Shown: positions 18,094 to 29,212 of the stretch, one piece after another | How the letters are laid out: every line of letters starts with the position of its first letter | Position numbering within the stretch: position 1 is the stretch's first letter | Source: J054 sp965223095 | GTDB taxonomy: Bacteria; Pseudomonadota; Gammaproteobacteria; Steroidobacterales; GCA-2729495 | Direction of reading: 5' to 3' | NCBI GenBank assembly: GCA_965223095.1 | Contig: OZ244979.1 | Location: 372,001-436,000, forward strand | DNA length: 64,000 bases | Translations under genes and position numbers: made by a program | Notes under the pieces: model-generated | What the model was told of the DNA's origin: nothing | Seen by the model: only the letters and a program-made list of their open reading frames with translations | Database searches by the model: none

Positions 18094-18107
18094 AGTTCTT
18101 ACCGCCG

Positions 18108-18647
18108 CTATTTCTTAAACGGGAAACTGAAAGCGTCAAGCAGTGCTCGCCCTTCCACGTCATTCCGTGCATTCGTTGTGATGGTGATATCCATTCCGCG
18201 AATCGAATCGATGCTGTCGTAGTCGATTTCCGGAAAAATAATCTGTTCCTGCACACCCATGGAGTAATTTCCACGGCCGTCGAAGGATTTAGGATTAAGG
18301 CCACGAAAATCTCGAATCCGCGGAATAGCAATACTGATTAGGCGATCCAGGAACTCATACATACGCTCGCGGCGCAAAGTCACCTTGCAGCCAATCGGCA
18401 TACCATCACGCACCTTAAAAGCGGCAACGGATTTACGAGCTTTACAGATCAGCGGCTTTTGACCAGCGATTCTCTGCATATCGCTAACTGCTTTCTCTAC
18501 CAGCTTCTTATCAGCCACGGCCTCGCCAATACCCATATTCAGGGTGATTTTGCTAATCCTTGGAACTTCCATCACGTTATCAAGACCCAGACTCTCTTTA
18601 AGCTGGGGCACAACAGTTTGCGAATAAAATTCCTGCAACCTGGCCAT
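18108..18647 (-). CDS. rplE: 50S ribosomal protein L5
   Basis: L5 binds 5S rRNA and contacts the P-site tRNA. ATG 18647 ([19 protein letters not shown]) gives 179 residues; the eight-codon extension to 18671 overlaps the rplX stop and is rejected. Family segments [20 protein letters not shown] and the C-terminal MDITITTNA are present. It lies 23 bp after rplX. Confidence 0.98.
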   Translation of the reverse strand: MARLQEFYSQTVVPQLKESLGLDNVMEVPRISKITLNMGIGEAVADKKLVEKAVSDMQRIAGQKPLICKARKSVAAFKVRDGMPIGCKVTLRRERMYEFLDRLISIAIPRIRDFRGLNPKSFDGRGNYSMGVQEQIIFPEIDYDSIDSIRGMDITITTNARNDVEGRALLDAFSFPFKK

Positions 18648-18670
18648 AGTTCCTGCTCCAATTAACGCCA

Positions 18671-18994
18671 CTAGGCGTCAAGGACCTCTTTATTCGATTT
18701 AAAGAAACGCACACGGCGACCGTCTTCCAGGGACTTAATCCCAACTCGGTCGGGTTTCTCCGTAGTCGGGTTAAACAACATCACATTGGATTCGTGCAAC
18801 GGCATTTCTTTTTCAATAATCCCACCCTGAATGCCTGCATTTGGGTTTGGTTTTTGATGCTTCTTAACCATATTGATGTTTTCGATCAGCACGCGGTCAT
18901 CATCAAGTACGCGCAAGACGTTACCGCGACGGCCCTTGTCACGGCCGGCGATTACCACCACTTCATCGCCCTTCTTAATGCGTTTGATACTCAT
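18671..18994 (-). CDS. rplX: 50S ribosomal protein L24
   Basis: A 107-residue L24, an early-assembly protein at the tunnel exit. It has an N-terminal KOW motif ([20 protein letters not shown]) and the segment [18 protein letters not shown]. It lies 22 bp after rplN. Confidence 0.98.
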   Translation of the reverse strand: MSIKRIKKGDEVVVIAGRDKGRRGNVLRVLDDDRVLIENINMVKKHQKPNPNAGIQGGIIEKEMPLHESNVMLFNPTTEKPDRVGIKSLEDGRRVRFFKSNKEVLDA

Positions 18995-19016
18995 CTCAAT
19001 CTTTCCAAATGCCAGC

Positions 19017-19385
19017 TCAGAGCACTTCTGGCGCCAGCGAAATAATCTTCATGAATCGGCTGGTACGCAGCTCGCGAGTCACGGGGCCAAAAATACGGGT
19101 ACCAATGGGCTCAAAGCGGTTATTCAGCAACACAGCAGCATTTCCATCGAAGCGGATCAGAGAACCGTCTGGGCGACGCACGCCTTTGCGGGTTCGCACA
19201 ACAACCGCGTTGTAGATCTCGCCCTTCTTGACCCGACCGCGCGGAATCGCATCTTTCACGCTGACCTTAATGATGTCGCCGATACCGGCATACCGGCGTT
19301 TGGAACCACCCAGCACCTTGATGCACATTAGACGGCGCGCCCCACTGTTGTCGGCGGCATTTAAGGCTGTCTGCATCTGAATCAT
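19017..19385 (-). CDS. rplN: 50S ribosomal protein L14
   Basis: A 122-residue L14, which forms inter-subunit bridges and is the silencing-factor RsfS binding site in bacteria. It starts [20 protein letters not shown] and contains [18 protein letters not shown]. First gene of the spc group, 33 bp after rpsQ with no obvious promoter, so it is probably co-transcribed with the S10 group. Confidence 0.98.
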   Translation of the reverse strand: MIQMQTALNAADNSGARRLMCIKVLGGSKRRYAGIGDIIKVSVKDAIPRGRVKKGEIYNAVVVRTRKGVRRPDGSLIRFDGNAAVLLNNRFEPIGTRIFGPVTRELRTSRFMKIISLAPEVL

Positions 19386-19418
19386 GATTCAACTTCCGTC
19401 GCCGTCACCGATAGGCAC

Positions 19419-19706
19419 TTAACGTGCTTCAGCGCTCTCCAAAATTTCTACCAAACGCCAAGCTTTGCGTTTTGAGTAAGGCCGGCATTCCGTAATCGAA
19501 ACGACATCGCCGTCTTTGCACTCGTTAGCCTCGTCGTGGGCGAGCAGCTTGGTCGAACGTTTAAGATACTTGCCATACACCGGATGCTTCACGACCCGCT
19601 CAATGACGACGGTGACACTCTTGTCCATTTTGTTGCTAACAACCCGGCCCGTCAGCGTTCGCTGAGGCTTATCCGTTGCCGCTTCGCTATTCGATACCTC
19701 GGTCAT
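19419..19706 (-). CDS. rpsQ: 30S ribosomal protein S17
   Basis: A 95-residue S17, an OB-fold 16S rRNA binder. The core [20 protein letters not shown] and [19 protein letters not shown] are typical. An acidic N-terminal tail ([15 protein letters not shown]) is slightly longer than in E. coli. Last gene of the S10 group, 14 bp after rpmC. Confidence 0.98.
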   Translation of the reverse strand: MTEVSNSEAATDKPQRTLTGRVVSNKMDKSVTVVIERVVKHPVYGKYLKRSTKLLAHDEANECKDGDVVSITECRPYSKRKAWRLVEILESAEAR

Positions 19707-19720
19707 TAGAATCTCGATCC

Positions 19721-19915
19721 TCAGTTCTTAGCTGCGCGTTCGCGCAGTACCGTCTTAATCCGGGCAACGTCTTTACGCACTTTGCCATACTGATCGAAAC
19801 GCACGAGCTGGCCCGTTGCCTGCTGCATACGCAAATTAAATTGCTCGCGCCGCAAGCTGAGTAGTTCTTGCTCCAACTCTTCAGCGCTTTTTTGCCGAAT
19901 CTCGCTAATCTTCAT
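19721..19915 (-). CDS. rpmC: 50S ribosomal protein L29
   Basis: A 64-residue L29 of the usual helical-hairpin type, at the tunnel exit where it helps dock trigger factor and SRP. It begins [20 protein letters not shown]. Its start overlaps the rplP stop by one base. Confidence 0.97.
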   Translation of the reverse strand: MKISEIRQKSAEELEQELLSLRREQFNLRMQQATGQLVRFDQYGKVRKDVARIKTVLRERAAKN

Positions 19916-20328
19916 CAGATCACCTGGCGCGTAACAAAGGCCGTACTAAACGGCAGTTTGGCTGCCGCTAAGTGGAAAGCTTCGCGTGCCACGTCCTCGC
20001 TCACGCCTTCCATTTCGTAAAGCATGCGGCCAGGCTGAATTTGCGCGACCCAGTACTCGACATTGCCCTTACCCTTACCTTGACGTACCTCCAGCGGCTT
20101 CTTGGTAATGGGTTTATCGGGAAAAACGCGAATCCAAATCTTGCCACCACGCTTAACGTGACGGGTCATCGCACGACGAGCGGCTTCGATTTGCCGGGCC
20201 GTCAAGCGGCCGCGGCCGGTTGCTTTCAAACCGAATTCACCGAAGGCGACAGTAGATCCGCGCAAAGCGAGACCACGGTTACGGCCCTTAAACTGCTTAC
20301 GAAACTTTGTACGCTTTGGCTGTAACAT
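19915..20328 (-). CDS. rplP: 50S ribosomal protein L16
   Basis: A 137-residue L16 near the A-site and peptidyl-transferase centre. It starts [20 protein letters not shown] and contains [19 protein letters not shown], including the conserved arginine that is hydroxylated in E. coli. It is 3 bp after rpsC and overlaps rpmC by one base. Confidence 0.98.
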   Translation of the reverse strand: MLQPKRTKFRKQFKGRNRGLALRGSTVAFGEFGLKATGRGRLTARQIEAARRAMTRHVKRGGKIWIRVFPDKPITKKPLEVRQGKGKGNVEYWVAQIQPGRMLYEMEGVSEDVAREAFHLAAAKLPFSTAFVTRQVI

Positions 20329-20331
20329 TGC

Positions 20332-21021
20332 TTAGGCCCCAGCTCGACTCGTCGTTTCCGCGGCTTCGGGAGCCGCTTCTTGGGTATCGAAAACTTCGCC
20401 CTTAAAGATCCACACCTTGACGCCAATCACACCGTAAGTCGTACTCGCTTCGGTAAAGCCATAATCAATTTCGGCCCGAAACGTATGCAAGGGCACGCGA
20501 CCTTCGCGATACCATTCTGTCCGCGCAATTTCCGCACCATTCAAACGTCCGGAAACTTTTACTTTGATACCACCCGCGCCGATACGCATGGTGTTGGTTA
20601 CGGCGCGCTTCATTGCCCGTCGAAACATGACACGACGTTCTAACTGTTGGGCGATACCTTCAGCCACAAGCTGCGCATCCAATTCCGGCTTACGGACCTC
20701 CGCAATATTGATGCGGACATCGGCGCGCGGCAGATTGAGCAATTGGGCCGCTTCTAACCTCAAGCGCTCGATATCCTCGCCCTTCTTGCCGATCACGATA
20801 CCCGGTCGCGCCGTGTGAATCGTGATTTGCGCCTTATCCTTAGGACGCTCGATTTGGATGCGGCTAACCGATGCATCCTTGAGCTTCTTCTTCAAGAATT
20901 GGCGCACGCGAAAATCCGACGCCACAAGCTTCGAATACTGCTTGCTATCGGCGTACCAACGTGAGGACCAATCTCGGGTGATCCCGAGACGAATGCCAAT
21001 TGGATTTACTTTCTGACCCAT
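20332..21021 (-). CDS. rpsC: 30S ribosomal protein S3
   Basis: A 229-residue S3 at the mRNA entry tunnel. It starts [18 protein letters not shown], has a type-2 KH domain with [22 protein letters not shown] spacing around residues 70-95, and a C-terminal domain with [21 protein letters not shown] short alanine/glutamate tail follows. It lies 8 bp after rplV. Confidence 0.98.
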   Translation of the reverse strand: MGQKVNPIGIRLGITRDWSSRWYADSKQYSKLVASDFRVRQFLKKKLKDASVSRIQIERPKDKAQITIHTARPGIVIGKKGEDIERLRLEAAQLLNLPRADVRINIAEVRKPELDAQLVAEGIAQQLERRVMFRRAMKRAVTNTMRIGAGGIKVKVSGRLNGAEIARTEWYREGRVPLHTFRAEIDYGFTEASTTYGVIGVKVWIFKGEVFDTQEAAPEAAETTSRAGA

Positions 21022-21029
21022 GGATAATC

Positions 21030-21362
21030 CTATTCGTCCGCCACTTGAACGGTAATGTGGCTATTGCGCTTTATTATTCGCGCACCCCGACCCTTGGCTC
21101 GGGCACGAAAGCGCTTGAAGGTCGGCGCTTCGTCCACATGGATAACCGCCACTTTCAGCTCGTCAATATCGGCACCGTGATTGTGTTCGGCATTAGCCAC
21201 CGCCGACTCTAAAACTTTCTTCACAATCCGGGCGCCTTTCTTAGGCATGTAGCTAAGAGTTTGCAGCGCATTAGCCACGGACTTGCCTCTGACTTCATCT
21301 GCAACTAGCCGGCACTTTTGCGGCGAGATTCTCGCGTGTCTTAATTTGGCTGCTACATGCAT
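21030..21362 (-). CDS. rplV: 50S ribosomal protein L22
   Basis: A 110-residue L22 whose beta hairpin lines the exit tunnel. It starts [20 protein letters not shown] and ends with the tunnel-hairpin part [20 protein letters not shown]. It lies 11 bp after rpsS. Confidence 0.98.
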   Translation of the reverse strand: MHVAAKLRHARISPQKCRLVADEVRGKSVANALQTLSYMPKKGARIVKKVLESAVANAEHNHGADIDELKVAVIHVDEAPTFKRFRARAKGRGARIIKRNSHITVQVADE

Positions 21363-21373
21363 CGCCGCGACTC

Positions 21374-21646
21374 CTACTTGGCCTTGCGGTCGCCGGAATG
21401 GCCTTTAAACGTTCGCGTAACCGCGAATTCGCCCAACTTATGGCCAACCATGTTTTCTGAAATCAGCACAGGCACGTGATCGCGCCCGTTATGCACGGCG
21501 ATGGTTAAACCCACCATATCGGGCAAAATCATCGAGCGCCTTGACCACGTCTTAATCGGACGCCGATTATTCGATTGCGCGGCTTCGCGCACTTTCTTGG
21601 CCAAATGCTCGTCCACAAAAGGACCTTTTTTTACTGAACGTGGCAC
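21374..21646 (-). CDS. rpsS: 30S ribosomal protein S19
   Basis: A 90-residue S19 of the small-subunit head. It starts [19 protein letters not shown] and carries the signature [20 protein letters not shown]. It lies 31 bp after rplB. Confidence 0.98.
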   Translation of the reverse strand: MPRSVKKGPFVDEHLAKKVREAAQSNNRRPIKTWSRRSMILPDMVGLTIAVHNGRDHVPVLISENMVGHKLGEFAVTRTFKGHSGDRKAK

Positions 21647-21677
21647 TACTGAAATTCCTCGTTACGTCAGCCCGCGC

Positions 21678-22505
21678 TTACTTGCGGCCCCTGCGTCGAA
21701 CGATCATGCCGTCCGTACGTTTATTACTGCGGGTCTTATAGCCTTTCGTCGGCACCCCCCAAGGCGTTACCGGGTGCCGGCCACCGGAAGTCCGCCCCTC
21801 ACCGCCGCCGTGGGGGTGGTCAACGGGATTCATGGCGACACCGCGCACCGTCGGACGCACACCACGCCAGCGAGCGGCACCCGCTTTTCCTAACTTGCGC
21901 AGGTTGTGTTCGCCGTGGCCCACTTCACCGATGGTGGCCCGGCAATCCACATGCACCTTGCGCATTTCACCGGAGCGTAGCCGCAGGGTTGCATAAAGTC
22001 CTTCGCGAGCCACCAACTGGGCGCTACCGCCCGCCGCCCGGACCATTTGAGCACCCTTGCCTGGTTTCAACTCCACCGCATGGACCACCGAGCCCAGCGG
22101 CACGTTGCGCAGTGGCAATGCGTTGCCCGGCTTAATGGGCGCTTCACGTCCAGACATCAAAGGATCGCCCGCTCTGAGTCCTTTTGGCGCGAGAATGTAG
22201 CGGCGCTCGCCATCGGCATAAAGTAGTAAAGCCAGATGCGCACTGCGATTCGGGTCGTATTCCAAGCGTTCCACGCGCGCCGGAATGCCATCTTTATTCC
22301 GCTTGAAATCGACGACTCTGTAATGGCGTTTATGACCACCGCCGCGGTGACGCGTGGTAATGCGGCCCTGGTTGTTGCGCCCGCCATTGCGAGAACTCTT
22401 GCGCAATAAGGGCGCATGGGGGGCGCCCTTGTGTAATTCGGGAGAGGTGACCTTTACCGTAAATCGGCGGCCGGGCGAGGTCGGTTTGATCTTTTGCAAT
22501 GGCAT
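21678..22505 (-). CDS. rplB: 50S ribosomal protein L2
   Basis: A 275-residue L2, required for subunit association and close to the peptidyl-transferase centre. It contains [20 protein letters not shown] and the C-terminal signature [19 protein letters not shown] with the conserved histidine. It lies 15 bp after rplW. Confidence 0.98.
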   Translation of the reverse strand: MPLQKIKPTSPGRRFTVKVTSPELHKGAPHAPLLRKSSRNGGRNNQGRITTRHRGGGHKRHYRVVDFKRNKDGIPARVERLEYDPNRSAHLALLLYADGERRYILAPKGLRAGDPLMSGREAPIKPGNALPLRNVPLGSVVHAVELKPGKGAQMVRAAGGSAQLVAREGLYATLRLRSGEMRKVHVDCRATIGEVGHGEHNLRKLGKAGAARWRGVRPTVRGVAMNPVDHPHGGGEGRTSGGRHPVTPWGVPTKGYKTRSNKRTDGMIVRRRGRK

Positions 22506-22520
22506 ATTCGTAGACTCCGC

Positions 22521-22829
22521 CTAGTCGTTGCCAAGGAAATCGATGTCTTGGCCCGCCGCGAGACTCACATAGGCTTTTTTCCAGTGGCGACGGCGGCCAA
22601 TGGTGCTACCAAAACGCTTGACCTTGCCCCGGACATTGACCATCCGTACGCCGGTGACCTGTACTTCAAACATCAATTCAACAGCTTTACGAACTTCGGC
22701 CTTCGTCGAATCAGGTCGCACCTTAAAGACCACTTGGTTCGCACTGTCACCCAGGCGGGTACTCTTTTCGGAAACATGCGGTCCAAGCAAAACCCCCATT
22801 AGACGTTCTTGATTGACCGCGGCAGTCAT
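22521..22829 (-). CDS. rplW: 50S ribosomal protein L23
   Basis: A 102-residue L23, the main docking site for trigger factor and SRP at the tunnel exit. The core [19 protein letters not shown] is typical. ATG 22829 overlaps the rplD stop by four bases (ATGA), and this coupling supports the longer start over the internal Met at residue 11. Confidence 0.97.
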   Translation of the reverse strand: MTAAVNQERLMGVLLGPHVSEKSTRLGDSANQVVFKVRPDSTKAEVRKAVELMFEVQVTGVRMVNVRGKVKRFGSTIGRRRHWKKAYVSLAAGQDIDFLGND

Positions 22830-23437
22830 GACAGTCGCTCTTCTAAAGCTTTAATCGCACCGGCGGTCGCGAGCACCTTGGGAAACTTAATCAGGCTCAC
22901 GACGTTAATCTCGCGTACATCCAGCACATCGACATCGGGTAAATTGCGTGCCGCAAGACAGAGGTTTTCTTCGTAGTCGGCCACCAGCATCAAAACCGCG
23001 CTGAGATTTAGCGGGCGAAGAATGTCTAGCAAATCACGCGTCTTCGGCCGCTCAAGGGTCAAATTCTCAACCACCAGCAATCGATCGCTGCGAATCAGCT
23101 CGGATAAGATCGAGCGCATGGCCGCGCGATGCATTTTGCGGTTAACTTTCTGGGAATAGTCACGAGGCCGTGCGGCAAACGCCCGGCCACCGCCGACCCA
23201 GATAGGACTGCGTATGGTGCCGGCTCGCGCGCGCCCCGTGCCTTTCTGGCGCCAGGGTTTGGTACCGCCCCCACGCACATCCGAACGGTTTTTTTGGCGC
23301 TTACTACCGCGGCGCTTGGCAGCCCGGTGTGCCGTTACCACCTGATGAATCAATGCTTCATTGAAACCGGCGTCAAAATTCTGCTCCGAGACATCGACGC
23401 TGCCGCTACCACCCTGTATTGCAAGCTTCATGGTCAC
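22826..23437 (-). CDS. rplD: 50S ribosomal protein L4
   Basis: A 203-residue L4 with the tunnel-constriction loop ([20 protein letters not shown]) and the [20 protein letters not shown] segment. In E. coli L4 is the autoregulator of the S10 operon, acting on the S10 leader by attenuation and translational repression. The structured leader before rplC (24094-24352) is a candidate target here. The start may be either of two Met codons (23437 or 23431). Confidence 0.97.
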   Translation of the reverse strand: MTMKLAIQGGSGSVDVSEQNFDAGFNEALIHQVVTAHRAAKRRGSKRQKNRSDVRGGGTKPWRQKGTGRARAGTIRSPIWVGGGRAFAARPRDYSQKVNRKMHRAAMRSILSELIRSDRLLVVENLTLERPKTRDLLDILRPLNLSAVLMLVADYEENLCLAARNLPDVDVLDVREINVVSLIKFPKVLATAGAIKALEERLS

Positions 23438-23448
23438 TATCTCGTGCT

Positions 23449-24093
23449 CTAGCTGCGCGCCTTAGAGGCCGGCCTGATCAACAACCGACCGCCTTTATGA
23501 CCCGGCACCGCGCCCTTTACTAAAATTAGGTTTCTTTCGGTATCGACTTGGACAACTTCCAAATTTTGCGCCGTTCGCTGTACGTTGCCGAGATGCCCCG
23601 ACATTTTCTTGCCTTTAAAAACCCGACCCGGCGTCTGGTTTTGTCCGATGGATCCGGGCGCGCGATGCGCCAAGGAGTTACCGTGCGTTGCATCTTGCGT
23701 GCGAAAATTGTGGCGCTTAACCGCGCCCGCGTAGCCCTTACCGATGCTCGTGCCGACGACATCAACAACTTGGCCGGCCGCAAATCGTTCGACGGTTAAT
23801 TCCGTACCCGCGGCAAACTCCTCGGCTTGATCTGCGGGCAGGCGAAACTCCCAGAGCCCTTCACCCGGTTCAACCGAAGCCGCAGCAAATTGACCCGCAT
23901 CGGGCTTGTTGAGCCGCGACGACTTGACCGTGCCGGTGGTCACTTGCAAGGCCGCATAGCCATCTACCTCGGCGTTCTTTACACGCGTGATCCGGTTCGG
24001 CAACGCCTGAATCACCGTGACGGGCACAGACGAGCCGTCCTCCGTGAAGACTCTTGTCATGCCAGATTTTCGACCGATAAGACCGATGGCCAT
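23449..24093 (-). CDS. rplC: 50S ribosomal protein L3
   Basis: A 214-residue L3, an assembly initiator near the peptidyl-transferase centre. ATG 24093 ([20 protein letters not shown]) is the family start; the open frame to 24195 is leader sequence. It includes [17 protein letters not shown] and the loop [20 protein letters not shown], which holds the glutamine methylated in E. coli. It is separated from rpsJ by 284 bp, unlike the short gap in E. coli. Confidence 0.98.
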   Translation of the reverse strand: MAIGLIGRKSGMTRVFTEDGSSVPVTVIQALPNRITRVKNAEVDGYAALQVTTGTVKSSRLNKPDAGQFAAASVEPGEGLWEFRLPADQAEEFAAGTELTVERFAAGQVVDVVGTSIGKGYAGAVKRHNFRTQDATHGNSLAHRAPGSIGQNQTPGRVFKGKKMSGHLGNVQRTAQNLEVVQVDTERNLILVKGAVPGHKGGRLLIRPASKARS

Positions 24094-24352
24094 GTCGAAT
24101 TCCTTTGACGCTTCCAACCCAAGTCGCCGCGGTGCGAGCGACGTCTTGTTTATTCGATAAAGTACGAGACTCCGAACGGCTAAACTCGGAGACAAACGCC
24201 TGATTATTCAGGCATTTGTTAGCCGTCACGAATTGCCGGCAGCTGCAACTGCCTACGCTTCCCAACCCCCTGGCAATGGGCGCTACAAGCCCAAAACTCG
24301 CCTCTGGTAGCACGAAGCCCGACACGGAAAATCCGCACCGGGCCACAGCGAG
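24094..24352 (-). ncRNA. Structured 5' leader of rplC (candidate r-protein regulatory RNA)
   Basis: If transcription starts just after the -10 box at 24359-24364, a leader of about 260 nt precedes rplC. Read on the minus strand it can form a hairpin with CCCG/CGGG and CGGA/TCCG arms (24318-24342), a 12-bp stem AACAAATGCCTGA/TCAGGCGTTTGT (about 24193-24218), and a CTCCGA/TCGGAG hairpin whose loop contains TTTAGCC. That loop sequence can instead pair with GGCTAA on the far side of the 12-bp stem, so the two folds exclude each other. A GTCGC/GCGAC hairpin lies close to the start codon. No T-run terminator is seen. The role as a ribosomal-protein-binding leader is inferred. Confidence 0.5.
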
Positions 24353-24358
24353 CCGGGA

Positions 24359-24386
24359 ATTATAGCAAGTATTTTGCCTAGTTCAA
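24359..24386 (-). promoter_or_regulatory. Promoter for the rplC (S10-type) operon
   Basis: On the minus strand TTGAAC (24381-24386) is separated by 16 bp from a perfect TATAAT (24359-24364). The -35 box overlaps the stop codon region of rpsJ. Transcription would begin near 24352 and run into the structured leader. Confidence 0.65.
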
Positions 24387-24692
24387 TTTAATCTGCACAT
24401 CCACCCCCGCTGGCAATTCCAGCTTCATCAGGGCGTCCACGGTCTTATCCGTGGGGTCCAGAATATCCATGAGCCGCTTGTGCGTTCGCAGCTCATACTG
24501 GTCCCGCGCATCTTTGTTCACATGCGGCGAAATCAGCACCGTAAACCGCTCTTTTTTGGTGGGCAGAGGCACTGGCCCTTTAACCTGGGCCCCGGTCCGT
24601 TTGGCGGTTTCCACAATCTCGCGGGCAGAGCTATCGATCAGCCGATGATCGAAGGCCTTAAGCCTGATTCTAATATTTTGATTTGTCGACAT
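24378..24692 (-). CDS. rpsJ: 30S ribosomal protein S10 / NusE
   Basis: A 104-residue S10, a small-subunit head protein that also acts as NusE in antitermination with NusB and NusG. It begins [20 protein letters not shown] and contains [20 protein letters not shown]. It lies 44 bp after tufA and 284 bp before rplC, so it appears transcribed with the str operon rather than heading the S10 operon. Confidence 0.98.
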   Translation of the reverse strand: MSTNQNIRIRLKAFDHRLIDSSAREIVETAKRTGAQVKGPVPLPTKKERFTVLISPHVNKDARDQYELRTHKRLMDILDPTDKTVDALMKLELPAGVDVQIKLN

Positions 24693-24736
24693 TTTTTCGC
24701 TCTATTGCCCTGTTTTGCCGGCCCCAAAGCCGCGCC

Positions 24737-25927
24737 TTACTGGATAATTTTGGAGACCACGCCGGCACCCACGGTGCGACCACCCTCGCGAATCGCAAAG
24801 CGCAAGCCCTCTTCCATCGCGATCGGCGCAATCAGCTCAACGCTCATTTGCACGTTATCTCCCGGCATCACCATCTCCGTGCCCTCGGGCAACTCACAAG
24901 CACCCGTCACATCCGTGGTCCGAAAGTAAAACTGCGGCCGGTAACCCTTAAAGAACGGCGTGTGGCGACCCCCTTCTTCCTTGGTCAAGATATACACCTC
25001 CGCCTCAAACTTGGTATGCGGCGTGATACTCCCCGGCTTGGCCAACACCTGACCACGCTCCACTTCCTCGCGCTTGGTGCCGCGTAACAGCACACCCACG
25101 TTATCACCCGCCTGACCTTGGTCCAGCAGCTTGCGGAACATCTCCACGCCGGTGCAGGTAGTCTTCTCGGTAGCCTTGATACCCACAATCTCCACCTCAT
25201 CACCCACCGTCACGATCCCGCGCTCGATCCGCCCGGTCACCACCGTGCCGCGACCGGAAATCGAAAATACATCTTCCACCGGCATCAAAAACGCCCCATC
25301 TATGGCCCGCTCCGGTTCCGGAATCCAGCTGTCTAAAGCTTCCACCAGCTTCTCCACCGCCGGCGCACCAATCTCGCTGCTGTCGCCTTCCAGCGCCTTT
25401 AAGGCACTGCCAGTGATAATCGGCGTGTCATCGCCGGGAAACTCATAGGTGCTCAGCAAATCGCGCACTTCCAGCTCCACCAGCTCCAACAGCTCGGCAT
25501 CGTCCACCATGTCGGCTTTGTTCAAAAACACCACGATGTAGGGCACCCCCACTTGGCGCGCCAGCAATATGTGCTCGCGGGTTTGCGGCATCGGACCGTC
25601 CGCCGCCGAACACACCAAAATCGCACCGTCCATCTGTGCCGCACCCGTGATCATGTTCTTCACGTAGTCAGCATGCCCAGGACAGTCCACATGCGCGTAG
25701 TGACGCGTATCCGACTCATATTCCACATGCGCGGTGGCGATCGTGATCCCACGCTCGCGTTCTTCCGGGGCGTTATCAATCTGGTCAAACGCCTTCGTCT
25801 CACCACCGTGTTTGTTCGCCATCACCGTCGTTAACGCCGCCGTTAGCGTCGTCTTGCCATGATCCACGTGACCAATCGTCCCCACATTCACATGTGGCTT
25901 GGTGCGCTCAAACTTTTCCTTTGACAT
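24737..25927 (-). CDS. tufA: Elongation factor Tu, copy A
   Basis: A 396-residue EF-Tu, the GTPase that delivers aminoacyl-tRNA to the ribosome. G-motifs are GHVDHGKT (P-loop), DCPGHADY and NKAD. It differs from the second copy (41204-42394) at one residue, GIKATEK here versus GIKDTEK, and at about eleven bases by eye. The similarity stops at the gene edges, pointing to gene conversion. It lies 19 bp after fusA in the str operon. Confidence 0.98.
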   Translation of the reverse strand: MSKEKFERTKPHVNVGTIGHVDHGKTTLTAALTTVMANKHGGETKAFDQIDNAPEERERGITIATAHVEYESDTRHYAHVDCPGHADYVKNMITGAAQMDGAILVCSAADGPMPQTREHILLARQVGVPYIVVFLNKADMVDDAELLELVELEVRDLLSTYEFPGDDTPIITGSALKALEGDSSEIGAPAVEKLVEALDSWIPEPERAIDGAFLMPVEDVFSISGRGTVVTGRIERGIVTVGDEVEIVGIKATEKTTCTGVEMFRKLLDQGQAGDNVGVLLRGTKREEVERGQVLAKPGSITPHTKFEAEVYILTKEEGGRHTPFFKGYRPQFYFRTTDVTGACELPEGTEMVMPGDNVQMSVELIAPIAMEEGLRFAIREGGRTVGAGVVSKIIQ

Positions 25928-25946
25928 CAGGTCAACCCCCGAAAAA

Positions 25947-28037
25947 TTAGTCTTTCTTAATTACGTCTTCGGCGACGCTAGGCGGCACCTCGGAATATCG
26001 CGAGAACTCCATGGTATAGGTCGCTCGACCCTGACTCATGGAGCGCAAATCTGTGGCATAGCCAAACATCTCAGACAAAGGGACTTCGGCGCGGATAATT
26101 TTTCCCGCGGCTGATTCATCCATGCCTTGCAGCAAACCACGACGGCGGTTCAAATCACCATTCACATCGCCCATGTAATCGTCCGGTGTCACGACCTCGA
26201 CCTTCATGACGGGCTCTAAGAGCACCGGCTTGGCGCTACGAGCGCCTTCCTTGAAGGCCATGGAACCCGCTATCTTGAAGGCCATCTCGTTGGAATCCAC
26301 ATCATGGTATGAGCCGTCGTACAAGCTCACTTTGACGTCCACCACGGGGTAACCCGCCAAGACACCATTTTGCATCTGCTCTTGAATGCCTTTATCCACA
26401 GCCGGAATGTACTCCCGTGGCACAACACCACCGACAATCTTGTTTTCGAATTCATATCCGCCACCCGCATCCAAGGGCTCGATACGAATCCAAACATGGC
26501 CATATTGGCCCCGGCCACCAGACTGCCGAACAAACTTACCCTCTTGCTCAACAGCGGTACGAATGGTCTCGCGATACGCGACCCGCGGCGCACCGACGTT
26601 CGCATCGACACTGAATTCGCGCCGCATGCGATCCACGATGATGTCCAGATGCAACTCGCCCATGCCGGCAATGATGGTTTGCCCAGACTCTTCATCACTA
26701 CTGACCCGAAAGGACGGATCTTCCTTAGCAAGCTTTTGTAAAGCGATACCCATTTTTTCTTGGTCGCTCTTGGTCTTGGGCTCGACGGCGACAGAAATAA
26801 CGGGCTCGGGAAATTCCATTCGCTCCAAGATAATAATGTTGCTTTGATCGACCAGGCTATCACCCGTGGTCACATCTTTTAGACCCACGGCCGCTGCGAT
26901 ATCACCCGCTCGCACTTCTTTAATTTCTTGGCGATCGTTCGAATGCATTTGCAGTAAGCGGCCGATGCGCTCGCGCTTACCCTTAACAGAGTTATAAACC
27001 GTATCACCCGATTTCAGCACGCCCGAGTACACCCGGAAAAATGTCAGGTTCCCGACGAACGGATCCGTCGCAATCTTGAACGCCAGGGCAGCAAAGGGTT
27101 CGTCGTCGTTTGATCCACGTTGCGCTTCGCTGTCATCTTCAAGCAAGCCTTTAATGGGCGGCACATCGATGGGCGAAGGCATGAATTCAATGACCGCATC
27201 GAGCATGGCCTGCACGCCCTTGTTCTTGAATGCGGAACCGCACATGACCAACACGACTTCATTGGCCATGGTCCGGGCGCGAAGACCTTTGCGGATCTCC
27301 GCTTCGTCCAAATCACCGCTTTCCAGATATTTGTCCAGTAGCTCCTCGTCACCCTCGGCAGCTGCTTCGACCATCTTCTCGCGCCATTCATCGGCTAAGG
27401 ATTTGAGGTCATCAGGGATATCTTTTAGTTCGTGTTTGGTGCCTTGAGACGCTTCATCCCAAAAGATGGCCTTCATGCGAATCAGATCGATGACACCCTG
27501 GAAATTTTCTTCAGCGCCAATGGGCAGCTGAATCGGCACGGGATTGCCGCCTAAACGTTCGCGAATCTGGCCCACCACGCGCAAGTAGTCAGCGCCTGCC
27601 CGGTCCATCTTGTTGATGAAGGCCATGCGCGGGACTGCGTACTTATTCGCTTGGCGCCAAACGGTTTCCGACTGCGGTTCGACACCGCCCACCGAACAGA
27701 ATACGGCTACCGCACTGTCCAAAACGCGGAGTGAGCGCTCAACCTCAATGGTGAAGTCAACGTGCCCCGGCGTATCAATAATGTTGATGCGATGTTCCGG
27801 AAACTGGCTGTCCATGCCCTTCCAGAAGCAGGTCGTTGCTGCAGAGGTAATGGTAATCCCGCGCTCTTGCTCTTGCTCCATCCAGTCCATGACGGCCGCG
27901 CCATCATGCACTTCGCCGATCTTGTGAGAAACACCCGTATAGAAAAGAATGCGTTCCGTGGTCGTGGTCTTACCGGCGTCGATGTGGGCCATGATACCGA
28001 TGTTGCGATATCGCTCGATGGGGGTTGTGCGTGGCAC
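25947..28037 (-). CDS. fusA: Elongation factor G
   Basis: A 696-residue EF-G, the translocase GTPase that also works with RRF in ribosome recycling. It starts [20 protein letters not shown] with the P-loop AHIDAGKT, and has the DTPGHVDF and NKMDRAG motifs and the domain IV segment [16 protein letters not shown]. It lies 39 bp after rpsG and 19 bp before tufA. Confidence 0.98.
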   Translation of the reverse strand: MPRTTPIERYRNIGIMAHIDAGKTTTTERILFYTGVSHKIGEVHDGAAVMDWMEQEQERGITITSAATTCFWKGMDSQFPEHRINIIDTPGHVDFTIEVERSLRVLDSAVAVFCSVGGVEPQSETVWRQANKYAVPRMAFINKMDRAGADYLRVVGQIRERLGGNPVPIQLPIGAEENFQGVIDLIRMKAIFWDEASQGTKHELKDIPDDLKSLADEWREKMVEAAAEGDEELLDKYLESGDLDEAEIRKGLRARTMANEVVLVMCGSAFKNKGVQAMLDAVIEFMPSPIDVPPIKGLLEDDSEAQRGSNDDEPFAALAFKIATDPFVGNLTFFRVYSGVLKSGDTVYNSVKGKRERIGRLLQMHSNDRQEIKEVRAGDIAAAVGLKDVTTGDSLVDQSNIIILERMEFPEPVISVAVEPKTKSDQEKMGIALQKLAKEDPSFRVSSDEESGQTIIAGMGELHLDIIVDRMRREFSVDANVGAPRVAYRETIRTAVEQEGKFVRQSGGRGQYGHVWIRIEPLDAGGGYEFENKIVGGVVPREYIPAVDKGIQEQMQNGVLAGYPVVDVKVSLYDGSYHDVDSNEMAFKIAGSMAFKEGARSAKPVLLEPVMKVEVVTPDDYMGDVNGDLNRRRGLLQGMDESAAGKIIRAEVPLSEMFGYATDLRSMSQGRATYTMEFSRYSEVPPSVAEDVIKKD

Positions 28038-28076
28038 GATGTTCGTCCTTGTGAATACAGTCTGCGGGTCAGTGGA

Positions 28077-28555
<479 letters not shown>

Positions 28556-28594
28556 ATGCGGGCTCGCCGTCGAATGAATCGTTGTTATAGATGA

Positions 28595-28966
28595 TTACTT
28601 AGGCCGTTTAGCGCCGTACTTTGAACGACCCTTGCGACGATCAGAAACGCCGGCGCAGTCCAATGTGCCGCGCACCGTGTGATAGCGCACACCGGGCAAA
28701 TCCTTGACCCGCCCGCCGCGAATAAGAACCACGGAATGCTCTTGTAGATTATGGCCTTCGCCGCCGATATAGCTTGTCACTTCAAAGCCATTGGTTAAGC
28801 GCACACGCGCAACTTTTCGCAGCGCAGAGTTCGGCTTCTTAGGCGTCGTGGTGTAAACGCGCGTGCAAACGCCGCGCTTCTGCGGACTGCTTGCCAGGGC
28901 CGGGACCGTGCTTTTTACCGGCTTGGTCTTGCGACTTTTGCGAACCAGCTGATTAACCGTTGACAT
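28595..28966 (-). CDS. rpsL: 30S ribosomal protein S12
   Basis: A 123-residue S12 at the decoding centre. It starts [19 protein letters not shown] and has the streptomycin-related motifs [20 protein letters not shown] (wild-type lysine) and [16 protein letters not shown]. First gene of the str operon, preceded by a strong promoter and a leader with a long hairpin. Confidence 0.98.
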   Translation of the reverse strand: MSTVNQLVRKSRKTKPVKSTVPALASSPQKRGVCTRVYTTTPKKPNSALRKVARVRLTNGFEVTSYIGGEGHNLQEHSVVLIRGGRVKDLPGVRYHTVRGTLDCAGVSDRRKGRSKYGAKRPK

Positions 28967-29007
28967 ACTGTATTCTCGAACGCTTTATTGCTGTGCAGAT
29001 AAACGTT

Positions 29008-29052
29008 AGCCCGAATGCGGCATCAGCGAGGCTGATCTGGCGCATACGGGCT
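29008..29052 (-). promoter_or_regulatory. Long hairpin in the rpsL leader
   Basis: On the minus strand this folds as AGCCCG-ATGCG-ATCAGC, loop CTC, GCTGAT-CGCAT-CGGGCT, with small internal mismatches. It lies between the str promoter and the rpsL start and is followed by AACGTTTATC, so it is not a standard terminator. It may protect or regulate the leader; its function is inferred only. Confidence 0.55.
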
Positions 29053-29130
29053 GACCGTGTGTGGGCAAAGGCCCCGAAATCGTTGTTTTCTCGGCACTTT
29101 CGCCGGAGGTGCCAATGCACCGAACCGCGA

Positions 29131-29160
29131 ATTTTAGGACCCGAACTGAAGCAGTGTCAA
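29131..29160 (-). promoter_or_regulatory. Promoter of the str operon (rpsL)
   Basis: A perfect -35 TTGACA (29155-29160) and a -10 TAAAAT (29131-29136), five of six matches, are 18 bp apart on the minus strand, in the 246-bp gap between rpoC and rpsL. The expected leader is about 155-160 nt. No T-rich terminator of the rpoBC operon is visible before it. Confidence 0.72.
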
Positions 29161-29212
29161 GCATGGCGACCGCGCGCGGACTGTGAGCTGCCGTGCGCAA
29201 TCGCCCGCCCAA

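Noticed and set aside
24094..24195. 34-codon N-terminal extension of rplC
   Set aside because: It is leader RNA with hairpins; L3 begins at [12 protein letters not shown].
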